This document shows, piece by piece, positions 1 through 8,624 of a DNA stretch of 64,000 nucleotides; the stretch's first letter is position 1; every line of letters starts with the position of its first letter. Below the pieces are notes generated by a model. The model had not been told where the DNA came from, searched no databases, and saw only the letters and a list, made by a program, of their open reading frames with translations. The DNA comes from Alphaproteobacteria bacterium. Lineage in GTDB: Bacteria; Pseudomonadota; Alphaproteobacteria; Rhodobacterales; Rhodobacteraceae. Location: assembly GCA_030431825.1 (NCBI GenBank), contig JAUIIJ010000026.1, positions 1-64,000 on the forward strand. The letters run 5' to 3'. The position numbers and the translations under genes are program-made.

Positions 1-57
1 CTCTTGCTCTTTGATCATCCCGATAATCTGCGCCTCGGTGAAACGGCTCTTTCGCAT
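1..57 (-). CDS. IS3-family transposase OrfA, N-terminal end only (runs off the window)
   Basis: Reading the reverse strand from the ATG at 57 gives MRKSRFTEAQIIGMIKEQE and then the window ends. This is the characteristic start of OrfA in one branch of IS3-family transposases, the small helix-turn-helix protein that binds the element ends. An AAGGAG ribosome binding site lies a few bases upstream on the same strand (CTGAAGGAGCAGACACATG). Only 19 codons are visible, so intactness cannot be judged. It is a different IS3 subgroup from the element that follows on the plus strand. Confidence 0.75.
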   Translation of the reverse strand, partial: MRKSRFTEAQIIGMIKEQE

Positions 58-92
58 GTGTCTGCTCCTTCAGAGTTGGCGCAGACTCTACA
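1..92 (-). mobile_element. Terminal part of an IS3-family element
   Basis: Includes the OrfA start at 1-57 plus its leader. On the reverse strand the leader begins TGTAGAGTCTGCGCC, and a TG start is typical of IS3-family ends, so I place the element boundary near 92. The boundary is an inference because the other end lies outside the window. The adjoining second IS3 element lacks the beginning of its own orfA at about this point, which suggests this element inserted into it or recombined with it. Confidence 0.5.
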
Positions 93-118
93 TTAAGGTG
101 AGGGATTTTGCGGGGGGC

Positions 119-379
119 AGGTCAGCGGCTTTGAAGGGCGACAAGACGATGAGCGAGCTGGCGACGCAGTTCGACGTTCATCCGAACCAGATCAAGCAAT
201 GGAAAGATCAACTCCTCGATGGCGTGACGGATGTTTTTGATGACAAACCCAAGGCGTCGAAGGAGCCGAAGATCGATGTCAAATCTCTTCATGCGAAGAT
301 TGGCCAGCTGACGCTGGAAAACGATTTTTTGGAAGGAGCGCTCGACAAGGCCGGTCTGTTGCCGAGCGCAAAGAAATGA
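119..379 (+). pseudogene. IS3-family transposase OrfA, N-terminally truncated
   Basis: From about ALKGDKTMSELATQFDVHPNQ onward this matches the helix-turn-helix OrfA of IS3-family elements, ending with the leucine-rich stretch LTLENDFLEGALDKAGLL that precedes OrfB. A normal OrfA of this type has roughly 18 more residues before ALKGDK. Here the upstream 36 residues of the ORF track (MIIPIICASVK...) are unrelated and derive from the neighbouring IS end. The last bases AAGAAATGACG contain an ATGA overlap with orfB, and orfB is in the -1 frame, as usual for production of a fused OrfAB by frameshifting. An internal ATG at 149 could still give a short product. Confidence 0.7.
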
Positions 380-1206
380 CGGATCGTAGCCATGCCTTGA
401 GCCTGAGCCGCCAAGCCGAGTTGCTCGGGATCAGCAGGGACAGCCTGTATTATGATCCGCGCCCTGTCTGCGAAGATGACCTCAAGCTGATGCGCCGGAT
501 CGACGAGTTGCACATGGAATATCCGTTCGCGGGCAGCCGGATGATGATGGGACTTCTGCGCCAGGAAGGCTTCACCGCAGGTCGTCTGCGGGTGGCCAAC
601 TGCATGAAACGGATGGGCATCCAGGCGCTCTGTCGCAGGCAGAACACGTCGAAACCGGCACCGGGCCACAAGGTCTTTCCGTATCTGCTGAGGAAACTGG
701 CTGTGACCCGCCCGAACCAGGTCTGGGCGATGGACATTACCTACATCCCAATGGCGTGCGGGTTCGTCTATCTCGTCGCCGTGCTGGACTGGTTCAGCCG
801 GAAGGTTCTGGCCTGGCGGCTGTCCACAACGCTGGAAACCGGGCCGTGCGTCGACGCCTTGGAGGACGCCATGCACCAGCATGGAAAGCCCGAGATCATG
901 AACAGCGATCAGGGCAGCCAATTCACGTCCATAAACTTCATCAAAACGCTGAAGGATGCCGACATCCAGATCAGCATGGATGGAAAGGGCGCGTGGCGGG
1001 ACAATGTCTTTGTCGAACGGCTCTGGCGGACGATCAAATACGAAGAAGTCTACCTCCGCGCCTATGACAGTGTGTCGGCGGCTCGGGAAAGCCTGCGTCG
1101 ATATCTGACGTTCTACAACACGCGAAGACCCCATTCATCGCTGGATGGGCAGACACCCGATCAGGCATATCTCAAACCGCTGCGACCAATCCCGGTCGCG
1201 GCATAA
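376..1206 (+). CDS. IS3-family transposase OrfB (DDE integrase core)
   Basis: The 276-aa product has the N-terminal HTH_21 region (about 35-95) and an rve integrase core. The DDE triad reads D120 in WAMDITYIP, D178 in NSDQGSQF and E214 in VERLWRTIK, so the spacing between the last two is close to the D(35)E rule. The C-terminus ends with the usual YLTFYNTRRPHSSL block. It starts at the ATG overlapping the orfA stop (ATGA). The gene looks intact and catalytically complete, but its partner orfA is truncated, so autonomous transposition is doubtful. Full length compared with the family. Confidence 0.9.
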   Translation: MTDRSHALSLSRQAELLGISRDSLYYDPRPVCEDDLKLMRRIDELHMEYPFAGSRMMMGLLRQEGFTAGRLRVANCMKRMGIQALCRRQNTSKPAPGHKVFPYLLRKLAVTRPNQVWAMDITYIPMACGFVYLVAVLDWFSRKVLAWRLSTTLETGPCVDALEDAMHQHGKPEIMNSDQGSQFTSINFIKTLKDADIQISMDGKGAWRDNVFVERLWRTIKYEEVYLRAYDSVSAARESLRRYLTFYNTRRPHSSLDGQTPDQAYLKPLRPIPVAA

Positions 1207-1272
1207 CCGAGCGGGAAATCCACTTAAGAAATGGCTCGAAACTGTTCAAACAAATCGAACCACCTCTGCCGA

Positions 1273-2835
1273 TATGAGCTGATTGTGTTGAACAACTCCT
1301 GGTTGATCGAGGGTTAATTGGCTGATTCAATTCTCTTCAAGGACTGGAGGATTTGCGATGATGGCGCCAAGGCAGGCAGCGCAGGCGTCGTTGTTCTACG
1401 AGTTCTCGCTGGAAGACCATGTTCCTCAGGATCATCTTCTGCGGTCGATTGATCGTCATCTCGATCTGAGCAGCATCCGGGGACATCTGGCAGATTTCTA
1501 TAGCCACACGGGGCGCCCGTCGGTCGATCCGGAACTGATGATTTGCATGCTTTTGATTGGATACTGTTTTGGTATCCGGTCAGAACGGCGTCTTTGTGAA
1601 GAGGTGCATCTGAACCTGGCGTATCGATGGTTCTGTCGTCTTGATCTTACCGACCGCGTCCCGGACCACTCTACTTTCAGCAAAAACCGCCATGGGCGTT
1701 TCCGTGAAAGTGATCTGATGCGCCATGTGTTCGAGACGACAGTTGCGCGTTGCATGAAGGAAGGCCTGGTTGGCGGTCAGGGCTTCGCAGTCGACGCCAG
1801 TTTGATCAGTGCCGATGTCCAGAAGCAGAACTCCAGCAATCCCGATGATTGGGCCGCTCGCAAGATTGATACCGCTGATGCACCGCGTGCAGTACGCGAG
1901 TACCTCGACACTCTGGACGATGAAGCCTTCGGCGCAGCGACCACAGCCAGACCCAAGTTCACCGCCCATGCCGATCTCGCCAGCCAATGGACAGCAGCGC
2001 GCAAAGGCCCCGCGTTCTTTGCCTATTCTGACAATTATCTGATCGATACGGACCACGGCATCATCGTGGACGTCGACGCCAGCCGGTCGAACAAGACCGC
2101 TGAGGTCGGCGCGATGCGCAAGATGCTAGACCGGACCGAAGAGCGCTTTGGTGTGAAGCCCGATTGGATCGCGGCAGATACGGCCTACGGGTCTTCCGAC
2201 ACTCTGGTCTGGCTGGCATTAAAGCGCCAAATCCTCCCCTTCATCCCGGTCTTCGACAAGGGTGAACGCAAGGACGGCAACTTCTCGCGCTCCGACTTCA
2301 CCTGGGATGATGAGAACGACCGCTACATCTGCCCGGGCGGCAAAGAGATGCGGCATACATGGCGGACCTATTCTGATCCAAAACGAAATGCGTCAGTTTG
2401 GAAATCCCGAAACTATCGGGCACTGAAATCAGACTGCACAGGGTGCGAGCTGAAGGAAAAGTGCTGCCCAAACGCTGAAACGCGTTCGGTCCATCGCGAT
2501 AAATATGAGATCGTCAGAGACTTTGCCCGCCAATGCACCACCTCTGACTTCAATCCCAAGGCTCAGGCGCGACGAAAAAAGGTCGAGATGCTCTTTGCCC
2601 ACCTCAAACGCATCCTCGGCCTGGGAGGGCTCCGATTACGGGGCCCATGCGGCGTTCAAGACGAGTTTACCCTCGCAGCAACCGCCCAGAACCTTCGGAA
2701 ACTGGCCAAACTCAAGCCAATGAAGCCCGCCGCGGGTTGAAGCGGCGGCTAAGTCTTAGACATCTGAACAAAATCAGACCGATATCTCAAACAGACCCAA
2801 CGAAATCAGGGACTTTTCAACAAAATCAGCCCAGA
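1273..2835 (+). mobile_element. Complete IS1182-family insertion sequence
   Basis: Terminal inverted repeats are visible: left TATGAGCTGATTGTGTTGAA at 1273, and right, read on the reverse strand from 2835, TCTGGGCTGATTTTGTTGAA. The pentamer GCCGA lies immediately outside both ends (1268-1272 and 2836-2840), a likely target duplication. One transposase gene fills the interior. The element is about 1.56 kb, normal for the family. It sits directly beside the truncated IS3 element, showing repeated insertion at this site. A deletion-derived relative of its ends is seen near 56094-56227. Confidence 0.85.
1358..2740 (+). CDS. IS1182-family transposase
   Basis: The 460-aa protein has the N-terminal DUF772-like domain (about 15-95, with RPSVDPELMICMLLIGYCFG) and a DDE catalytic core, with VDASLI near residue 147 and AADTAYG near 273 as the two aspartate motifs. 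A Cys-rich stretch, DCTGCELKEKCCP, near residue 355 is typical of IS1182 members. The C-terminal region contains FAHLKRILGLGGLRLRG, where the catalytic Glu is expected just upstream. Start at ATG 1358, preceded by CTGGAGG. No frameshift or stop is seen, so it appears functional. Confidence 0.92.
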   Translation: MMAPRQAAQASLFYEFSLEDHVPQDHLLRSIDRHLDLSSIRGHLADFYSHTGRPSVDPELMICMLLIGYCFGIRSERRLCEEVHLNLAYRWFCRLDLTDRVPDHSTFSKNRHGRFRESDLMRHVFETTVARCMKEGLVGGQGFAVDASLISADVQKQNSSNPDDWAARKIDTADAPRAVREYLDTLDDEAFGAATTARPKFTAHADLASQWTAARKGPAFFAYSDNYLIDTDHGIIVDVDASRSNKTAEVGAMRKMLDRTEERFGVKPDWIAADTAYGSSDTLVWLALKRQILPFIPVFDKGERKDGNFSRSDFTWDDENDRYICPGGKEMRHTWRTYSDPKRNASVWKSRNYRALKSDCTGCELKEKCCPNAETRSVHRDKYEIVRDFARQCTTSDFNPKAQARRKKVEMLFAHLKRILGLGGLRLRGPCGVQDEFTLAATAQNLRKLAKLKPMKPAAG

Positions 2836-3050
2836 GCCGACATTCTCTGCAATTGGCACCAATGCTGGGTCACAAAAACGGACAAACCGGCATGGATGCC
2901 ATGAGCGCGCCGGACACCGCCGGTATGGGTGATCCGACGTCAAATTCCCCGTGACGTAGCGTTTCGCTTACGTCAACGTCAATCTCATGTTGTAACCGCG
3001 GCCAGAGGCACACATCTCACGGTCGCCACGCCAAGTATGAGAGTTAACCC
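2741..3050. other. Non-coding stretch between the IS1182 transposase and the MerR gene
   Basis: The first 95 bases are the right end of the IS1182 element. From 2836 to about 2950 there is no convincing gene; a short remnant of whatever the IS interrupted may lie here. From 2952 on it holds the ACGT-rich operator described separately and then the leader of the MerR gene. The ORF track entry 2647-2904 is a shadow crossing the IS end. Confidence 0.6.
2952..2982. promoter_or_regulatory. Candidate MerR/LiuR-type operator upstream of the beta-oxidation cluster
   Basis: The sequence holds three ACGT cores at 2954, 2970 and 2976. It contains an imperfect dyad, TGACGTAGCG-TTT-CGCTTACGTCA (2952-2975), overlapping TTACGTCAACGTCAA (2968-2982). 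ACGT-centred motifs of this form recall operators of LiuR-like MerR regulators of branched-chain and fatty acid catabolism in proteobacteria. It lies about 70-100 bases before the merR start, so autoregulation together with control of fadE is plausible. Family knowledge and position support it; binding is inferred. Confidence 0.5.
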
Positions 3051-3452
3051 ATGACCGATGACCTGATGACAATCCGCGAAATGTGTGATGCGTTCGACGT
3101 CACACCCCGGACCCTGCGCTTCTATGAATCCAAGGAATTGCTGTTCCCCGAACGCGAGGGACAGAAACGCCTGTTCACCCGCCGTGATCGCGGGCGGCTC
3201 AAGCTGATCCTTCGCGGCAAGCGCTTTGGCTTCAGCCTCGAGGAAATCCGCCAGCTTCTCGATCTCTACCAACTGGGCGATCAGCAGCACACGCAACTGG
3301 TGCGGGCCTATGAGATCGCGAGGGAACGGCTCGCCGAAATGCAGGCCAGGCGCGATGAACTGAACCAGGCCATCAGCGAGTTGCAGACCCAGATCGACTG
3401 GGCCGGCAAGATCATCGAGTCCAACGAAACCACGCAGAAGGCCGCCGAATAG
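3051..3452 (+). CDS. MerR-family transcriptional regulator of the beta-oxidation cluster
   Basis: The 133-aa product has a winged helix-turn-helix of the MerR type in the first 70 residues ([20 protein letters not shown], then [22 protein letters not shown]) and a long charged helix from about 80 to 120 that would form the dimer coiled coil. There is no Cys-rich metal site at the C-terminus, which argues for an organic effector rather than a metal. It lies 47 bp upstream of a fadE-type gene on the same strand, so it is likely cotranscribed with and a local regulator of acyl-CoA catabolism. Start at ATG 3051 fits the family N-terminus. Confidence 0.88.
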   Translation: MTDDLMTIREMCDAFDVTPRTLRFYESKELLFPEREGQKRLFTRRDRGRLKLILRGKRFGFSLEEIRQLLDLYQLGDQQHTQLVRAYEIARERLAEMQARRDELNQAISELQTQIDWAGKIIESNETTQKAAE

Positions 3453-3499
3453 ACCCGATCGGCCCCTGCCCGATACCATTCCCTCCAGGAGGACCAAAC

Positions 3500-5281
3500 A
3501 TGCCCAGCTATATCGCCCCGACCAAGGATATGCAGTTCATCCTGCATGACGTGCTGAACATAACCGATGCCGGCATTCCCGGCTATGACGATCTCGAACC
3601 CGATTTCACCAGCGCCATTCTGGAAGAAGCCGGCAAGATCAGTTCCGAGGTCCTGCAGCCGTTGAACGTGGTCGGCGATACCGAGGGCTGTACGTTTGAA
3701 AACGGGGTCGTGCGCACTCCCGCGGGCTTCAGGGATGCGTTCGAACAGATGAAGGAAGGGGGCTGGCCGGGGCTGGACATGCCCGAAGAATATGGCGGCC
3801 AGAACATGCCCTATGTCATCGGCACGGCGGTGGGTGAAATGTTCTCCGCCTCCAATCAGGCCTTTACAATGTACCAGGGCCTGACCCACGGCGCGGCCAG
3901 CGCCATCCTGGCGCACGGGTCGGACGCACAGAAAGACACCTACCTGCCCAACATGGTCGCCTGCGAATGGACCGGCACCATGAACCTGACCGAACCGCAT
4001 TGCGGCACCGATCTCGGCCTGATGCGCACCAAGGCAGAGCCGCAGGACGACGGCAGCTACAAGATCACCGGCCAGAAGATTTTCATCTCGGCGGGCGAGC
4101 ATGACATGGCCGACAACATCATCCACCTCGTCCTCGCCAAGATCACCGGCGGCCCCGAGGGTATCAAGGGCGTGTCCCTTTTCATCGTGCCCAAGTTCCT
4201 CGTCAACGAAGATGGCAGCCTCGGCGCGCGCAACGGCGTGGCCTGCGGCAAGATCGAGGAAAAGATGGGCATCCACGGCAACTCGACCTGCGTGATGAAT
4301 TACGACGGCGCGACAGGCTATCTTCTGGGTGAAGAGCACAAGGGCATGCGGGCCATGTTCACCATGATGAACGAAGCCCGGCTCGGCGTCGGGATGCAGG
4401 GCCTCGCCCAGGCCGACGCGGCCTATCAGAATGCCGTCGAATATGCCAAGGACCGCCTGCAGGGACGGGATGTGACCGGCGCCAAGAACCCGGACGGTCC
4501 TGCCGATCCGCTGATCGTCCACCCGGATATCCGCCGCAGCCTGATGGATCAGAAGAGTTTCGCCGAAGGCGCGCGCGCCTTTATCCTGTGGGGCGCGACC
4601 ATGATCGACCGCGCGCACCGCGCCGGCGACAAGGATGCGGATGGCCTGATCTCGTTGCTCACCCCGGTCATCAAGGGGTTCCTGACCGACGAAGGCTATG
4701 ACATGACCATTCAGGCGCAGCAGGTCTATGGCGGCCACGGATATATCGAGGAATGGGGCATGTCGCAGTTCACCCGCGATGCCCGGATCGCGATGATCTA
4801 CGAAGGCGCCAACGGCGTTCAGGCGCTGGATCTGGTGGGGCGCAAGCTGGCGCAGGACGGCGGCAAGCACGTGATGGCCTTTTTCGAGATGGTCAAAAGC
4901 TACATCAAGGAGAATTCCGGCCAGAATGACGATCTGGACCGCGACTTCCTCGAGCCGCTCAAGGCCGCATCCAAGGACCTGCAGGCGGCGGGCATGTACT
5001 TCATGCAGAACGGCATGAAGAACCCGAACAACGCGCTGGCCGGATCGACGGATTTCATGCACATGTTCGGCCATGTCTGCCTCGGCCTGATGTGGGCGAA
5101 AATGGGCAAGGCGGCTATGGACGCACTCGCCGCGGGCGCATCCGACGCGTCTTTCTACGAAACCAAGATCGCGACCGGACGCTACTATATGGCGCGCCGC
5201 CTGCCGGCCACCGCGATGCACCTGAGCCGCATCCAGAGCGGTGCCGACACGGTGATGGCGCTCGACGCCGCGAACTTCTGA
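3500..5281 (+). CDS. Acyl-CoA dehydrogenase, long DmdC-like type
   Basis: This 593-aa flavoprotein belongs to the long acyl-CoA dehydrogenase branch (about 590-600 aa) that includes DmdC (methylmercaptopropionyl-CoA dehydrogenase) and FadE-like enzymes with an extra C-terminal domain. Visible features are the FAD/substrate motif [12 protein letters not shown] (about 163-174), the helical C-terminal half and the catalytic base in [13 protein letters not shown], whose Glu is residue 435. It introduces the 2,3 double bond in acyl-CoA and passes electrons to ETF. A good Shine-Dalgarno, CCAGGAGG, precedes ATG 3500. Substrate (MMPA-CoA versus fatty acyl-CoA) cannot be decided by reading; the fad context favours fatty acyl-CoA. 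Confidence 0.88.
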   Translation: MPSYIAPTKDMQFILHDVLNITDAGIPGYDDLEPDFTSAILEEAGKISSEVLQPLNVVGDTEGCTFENGVVRTPAGFRDAFEQMKEGGWPGLDMPEEYGGQNMPYVIGTAVGEMFSASNQAFTMYQGLTHGAASAILAHGSDAQKDTYLPNMVACEWTGTMNLTEPHCGTDLGLMRTKAEPQDDGSYKITGQKIFISAGEHDMADNIIHLVLAKITGGPEGIKGVSLFIVPKFLVNEDGSLGARNGVACGKIEEKMGIHGNSTCVMNYDGATGYLLGEEHKGMRAMFTMMNEARLGVGMQGLAQADAAYQNAVEYAKDRLQGRDVTGAKNPDGPADPLIVHPDIRRSLMDQKSFAEGARAFILWGATMIDRAHRAGDKDADGLISLLTPVIKGFLTDEGYDMTIQAQQVYGGHGYIEEWGMSQFTRDARIAMIYEGANGVQALDLVGRKLAQDGGKHVMAFFEMVKSYIKENSGQNDDLDRDFLEPLKAASKDLQAAGMYFMQNGMKNPNNALAGSTDFMHMFGHVCLGLMWAKMGKAAMDALAAGASDASFYETKIATGRYYMARRLPATAMHLSRIQSGADTVMALDAANF

Positions 5282-5345
5282 GAGAGAAACCGCGCGGCGT
5301 CTTCCCACGCCGCGCGCCCTCCCCCTGTCCGCGCCGAGGATCACC

Positions 5346-6485
5346 ATGACGCAGAGCTGGAAAACCAGAGAGCACGAAATGCTCGCCGACATGGCCCGGT
5401 CTTTCTTTATCGAAAAATGGGTGCCTCAGATCGCGACCTGGCGCAAACAGGGCGAAATGGACAAGAGCACCTGGGTCGAGGCGGGCCGGCTTGGCCTGCT
5501 CTGCGCCTCAATTCCGGAACAATACGGCGGTGCGGGGGGCGATTTCGGACACGAGGCCGTGCTTGTCATCGAAGCGGCGCGTGCCAATCTGGCAAGCTGG
5601 GGCAACGGCATCCATTCGGGTATCGTGGCGCATTACATCCTGGCGTTCGGCTCCGAGGCGCAGAAGAGGAAATGGCTGCCCGCCATGGCGCGCGGCGAGA
5701 TGGTGGGGGCGCTCGCCATGACCGAACCCTCTGCCGGTTCGGACGTGCAATCGATCAAGACCACGGCCGTGCGGGATGGCGATGCCTATCGGTTGAACGG
5801 GCAAAAGACATTCATCACCAACGGCCAGCACGCCAATCTGATCCTGGTGGCCGCCAAGACCGATCCATCATTGGGGGCCAGTGGCATCTCCCTGCTAGCG
5901 CTCGAGACCGACAACGCGCCCGGTTTCACCCGCGGGCGGAATCTCGAGAAAATCGGGAAACACGCCTCCGATACCTCGGAACTTTTCTTTGATGACGTGG
6001 AACTTCCGCCCGAAAACATCCTCGGAGGCGAGGAAGGTCGGGGCTTTTACCAGATGATGGCCCAATTGCCGCGCGAAAGGCTGATCATCGCGGCGGAATC
6101 CGTCGGCTCCATGCAGGGCGCCATCGAGCGCACCATCAACTATTGCAAGGAACGCGAAGCCTTTGGCGGCAACCTCCTGCAATTTCAGAACACGCGCTTT
6201 CAACTCGCCGAGTGCAAGACCAGGCTCGCAGTCACCGAGGCGTTTCTGAACGACTGCATCTCGGAACTGATTGCCGGGGAGCTGAGTGTGGAAAGGGCGG
6301 CGATGGCAAAATACTGGGCGAGCGAGACCCAGGGGCAAGTTCTCGACGCTTGCCTGCAATTGCATGGCGGGTATGGCTATATGCAGGACTACGCGATCGC
6401 CGAAATGTGGACGGATGCACGGGTGCAGCGGATATATGGTGGCACGAACGAGATCATGAAGGAACTGATTGCGAGGTCGTTTTGA
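5346..6485 (+). CDS. Acyl-CoA dehydrogenase, standard 380-aa type
   Basis: The 379-aa protein has the three classical acyl-CoA dehydrogenase domains: helical N-terminal, a beta middle domain with [17 protein letters not shown] and GQKTFITNG, and a helical C-terminal domain. The catalytic Glu is residue 369 in [12 protein letters not shown]. It oxidises acyl-CoA to enoyl-CoA using FAD, donating electrons to ETF. It follows the long dehydrogenase by 64 bp on the same strand and probably shares its transcript. The ATG at 5346 follows GCCGAGGATCACC. Exact chain-length preference is not readable. Confidence 0.9.
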   Translation: MTQSWKTREHEMLADMARSFFIEKWVPQIATWRKQGEMDKSTWVEAGRLGLLCASIPEQYGGAGGDFGHEAVLVIEAARANLASWGNGIHSGIVAHYILAFGSEAQKRKWLPAMARGEMVGALAMTEPSAGSDVQSIKTTAVRDGDAYRLNGQKTFITNGQHANLILVAAKTDPSLGASGISLLALETDNAPGFTRGRNLEKIGKHASDTSELFFDDVELPPENILGGEEGRGFYQMMAQLPRERLIIAAESVGSMQGAIERTINYCKEREAFGGNLLQFQNTRFQLAECKTRLAVTEAFLNDCISELIAGELSVERAAMAKYWASETQGQVLDACLQLHGGYGYMQDYAIAEMWTDARVQRIYGGTNEIMKELIARSF

Positions 6486-6763
6486 TGAGTGCACAGATGC
6501 CACTTGCCGCGCCCTTGCACCGCCTCCGGCGGGAGTATTTGCACAAAGATGAAGAAGGCGATGCGCTCCCGCCGCAGGGCGACTGCCATCAGGACGGGAG
6601 CGACTTCACCTTTGACGGTCATCGGCTCTCCAGCCTGTACCGTGGATACGATCATGGCGCGTCGAGGTTAACAACCGGTTACGCACGTCCCTGCGCATCT
6701 TCATCTTTGTCCAAATACTCAAATCCAACATGAACCAAAAGCACCCGGGGAGGCGTTTTTCAC
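6486..6763. repeat. Intergenic region with a 23-bp inverted repeat pair
   Basis: Between the second dehydrogenase and the GST gene. The 23-mer GAGTATTTGCACAAAGATGAAGA at 6533-6555 recurs in inverted orientation at 6698-6720 with one mismatch (22/23). The left copy is preceded by CGCCTCCGGCGG, able to form a small hairpin. Similar GGAGTATTT strings occur widely between genes in Rhodobacterales as far as I recall. An 82-codon ORF (6485-6733) runs through both copies but looks like chance. No terminator with a T tract was seen. Confidence 0.65.
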
Positions 6764-7402
6764 ATGACACTGAAACTGCATTGCTTTGGCGAAAGCGGGA
6801 ATTCCTACAAGGCTGCGCTGGCGCTTGAACTGAGCGGGCTCGACTGGGAACCGGTCTTCGTCGATTTTTTCGGAGGCGCCACGCGAACGCCGGAGTATCG
6901 TAATTTGATCAATCGGCAGGGCGAGGCACCTGTGCTCGAGGATGGTGACATGCGACTTGGCCAGTCGGGCGCGATCCAGCAATATATCACCGACCGGTGC
7001 GGCAGGTTCGGCGGCGCAGACGAAGCGGCGCGCTACGAGGTGCTTCGCTGGGTCCTCTGGGACAATCACAAGCTGTCCTCGATGGCGGGCATGACGCGGT
7101 TCCTGATGAATTTCCTCGCGGAAGACAAGCGCCCGCATGAGGTCATCGCGTTCAACCAGGGGCGCCTGACGGCCGCTTACGGCGTGCTGGATGCGCATCT
7201 TGCGGGACGCGAGTGGATTGTCGGAGACGACATCACCAATGCCGATCTCAGCTGCTGCGGTTATCTTTATTATCCCGAGCCGTTTGGATTTGATCGGACG
7301 GCCTGGCCCAACATCGACGCGTGGCTCACGCGTCTGTCCGAAACCCCGGGGTGGAAACACCCCTATGACCTGATGCCCGGCAACCCGTCGGATCGTGCCT
7401 GA
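6764..7402 (+). CDS. Glutathione S-transferase family protein
   Basis: The 212-aa protein has an N-terminal thioredoxin-like GST domain (MTLKLHCFGESGNSYKAALALEL; the Ser near residue 11-14 is the likely glutathione-activating residue) with the cis-Pro segment QGEAPVLEDGDMRLGQSGAI, followed by an all-helical C-terminal domain from about residue 85 including VGDDITNADLS. It would conjugate or reduce with glutathione in the cytoplasm. Its place between acyl-CoA dehydrogenase and thiolase genes suggests detoxification of reactive enoyl or electrophilic intermediates, which is inference. GGGGAGG precedes ATG 6764. Confidence 0.85.
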   Translation: MTLKLHCFGESGNSYKAALALELSGLDWEPVFVDFFGGATRTPEYRNLINRQGEAPVLEDGDMRLGQSGAIQQYITDRCGRFGGADEAARYEVLRWVLWDNHKLSSMAGMTRFLMNFLAEDKRPHEVIAFNQGRLTAAYGVLDAHLAGREWIVGDDITNADLSCCGYLYYPEPFGFDRTAWPNIDAWLTRLSETPGWKHPYDLMPGNPSDRA

Positions 7403-7412
7403 GGAGATACAC

Positions 7413-8624
7413 ATGACAGAAGCCTATATTTATGACGCGCTGCGCACCCCGCGCGGCAAGGGTCGCAAGGACGGCGCCCTGCACGAGGTGACCAGCCTGC
7501 GGCTCTCTGCGCAAACGCTGAACGCGGTCAAGGAGCGCAACAACCTGGACGGCCACGCCGTTGAGGACGTGATCTGGGGCAACGTGACCCAGGTGATGGA
7601 ACAGGGCGGTTGCCTCGCACGGTCGGCGGTACTGGCGTCCGATCTCGACCAGTCCATTCCCGGCCTGGCGATCAACCGGTTCTGTGCCTCCGGCATGGAG
7701 GCGGTCAACCTTGCCGCCAACCAGGTCAGGGGCGGTGCGGGCGACGCCTATATCGCGGGCGGCGTCGAGATGATGGGCCGGGTCGCGATGGGCAGCGACG
7801 GCGCGGCGATCGCCGTCGACCCATCGCTGGCGATGGACAGCTATTTCGTGCCGCAGGGCATTTCCGCCGATATCATCGCCACCGAATTCGGGTTCACGCG
7901 TGATCAGGCCGATGCGCTGGCGGTCGAATCCCAGCGTCGCGCCAAGGCGGCATGGGATGATAACCGGTTCGAGAACTCGATCATCACGGTGCGCGATCAG
8001 AACGGGCTGCCGATCCTGGATCACGACGAGTACATGCGCCCGCAGACCGACATGCAATCGCTTGGCGCGCTGAACCCGTCATTCCAGATGATGGGCGAAC
8101 AGATGCCCGGTTTCGACAAGATCGCGCTGCTGAAATACCCTCATCTCGAAAAAATCAACCACATCCACCATGCAGGCAACAGTTCGGGCATCGTCGACGG
8201 GGCGGCGGCCGTTCTGGTCGGCAACAAGGCGTTCGGTGAGAAATACGGGCTCAAACCCCGCGCCCGCATCCGGGCCACCGCCAAGATCGGCACCGATCCG
8301 ACGATCATGCTGACCGGTCCGGTGCCGGTGACGCAGAAGATCCTCGCGGACAACGGCATGGAGATCGGCGATATCGATCTGTTCGAGGTCAACGAAGCCT
8401 TTGCATCCGTGGTCCTGCGCTTTCAGCAGGCGTTCGATGTCGATCCCGAACGGGTCAACGTCAACGGCGGCTCCATCGCGATGGGGCACCCGCTGGGCGC
8501 GACCGGCGCGATCATCATCGGCACGTTGCTGGACGAGCTTGAACGGTCCGACAGGGAAACCGGCCTCGCTACGCTCTGCATCGCGTCGGGCATGGGCGCC
8601 GCAACCATCATCGAGCGCGTCTGA
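7413..8624 (+). CDS. fadA: Acetyl-CoA acyltransferase (thiolase)
   Basis: A 403-aa thiolase II family enzyme that cleaves 3-ketoacyl-CoA with CoA in the last step of beta-oxidation. The nucleophilic Cys91 lies in [10 protein letters not shown], and the C-terminal motifs [18 protein letters not shown] (catalytic His) and CIASGMGAA (second Cys) are intact. I choose ATG 7413 rather than the ORF-track GTG at 7395 because GAGGAG sits 7 bases before it, while the GTG lies inside the GST gene. Its stop overlaps the next start by one base (TGATG), so translation of thiolase, cupin and fadB appears coupled. Confidence 0.9.
   Translation: MTEAYIYDALRTPRGKGRKDGALHEVTSLRLSAQTLNAVKERNNLDGHAVEDVIWGNVTQVMEQGGCLARSAVLASDLDQSIPGLAINRFCASGMEAVNLAANQVRGGAGDAYIAGGVEMMGRVAMGSDGAAIAVDPSLAMDSYFVPQGISADIIATEFGFTRDQADALAVESQRRAKAAWDDNRFENSIITVRDQNGLPILDHDEYMRPQTDMQSLGALNPSFQMMGEQMPGFDKIALLKYPHLEKINHIHHAGNSSGIVDGAAAVLVGNKAFGEKYGLKPRARIRATAKIGTDPTIMLTGPVPVTQKILADNGMEIGDIDLFEVNEAFASVVLRFQQAFDVDPERVNVNGGSIAMGHPLGATGAIIIGTLLDELERSDRETGLATLCIASGMGAATIIERV

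Larger units (their letters stand above)
93..1272 (+). mobile_element. 5'-truncated IS3-family element
   Basis: Carries an orfA fragment and a full orfB in the usual IS3 arrangement. The left end and the beginning of orfA are missing or replaced, since the sequence before about 119 does not code for the expected basic N-terminus. The right end lies somewhere in 1207-1272, after the orfB stop and before the IS1182 end at 1273. I could not define its inverted repeat confidently. Without a left end the copy is probably immobile unless supplied in trans. Confidence 0.6.

Noticed and set aside
3500-5281. Naming the long dehydrogenase DmdC
   Set aside because: Catalytic Glu at residue 435 and the length fit, but the same subfamily includes ordinary fatty acyl-CoA dehydrogenases and no dmdA, dmdB or dmdD lies nearby.
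3308-5392. 694-aa reverse-strand ORF opposite the long acyl-CoA dehydrogenase
   Set aside because: High-GC antisense shadow: no family motif, no ribosome binding site, and the plus strand encodes a complete enzyme with catalytic Glu.
6485-6733. 82-codon ORF starting in the stop of the second acyl-CoA dehydrogenase
   Set aside because: The TGATG overlap looked like coupling, but the frame passes through both copies of an inverted intergenic repeat and ends in a non-coding-like tail.
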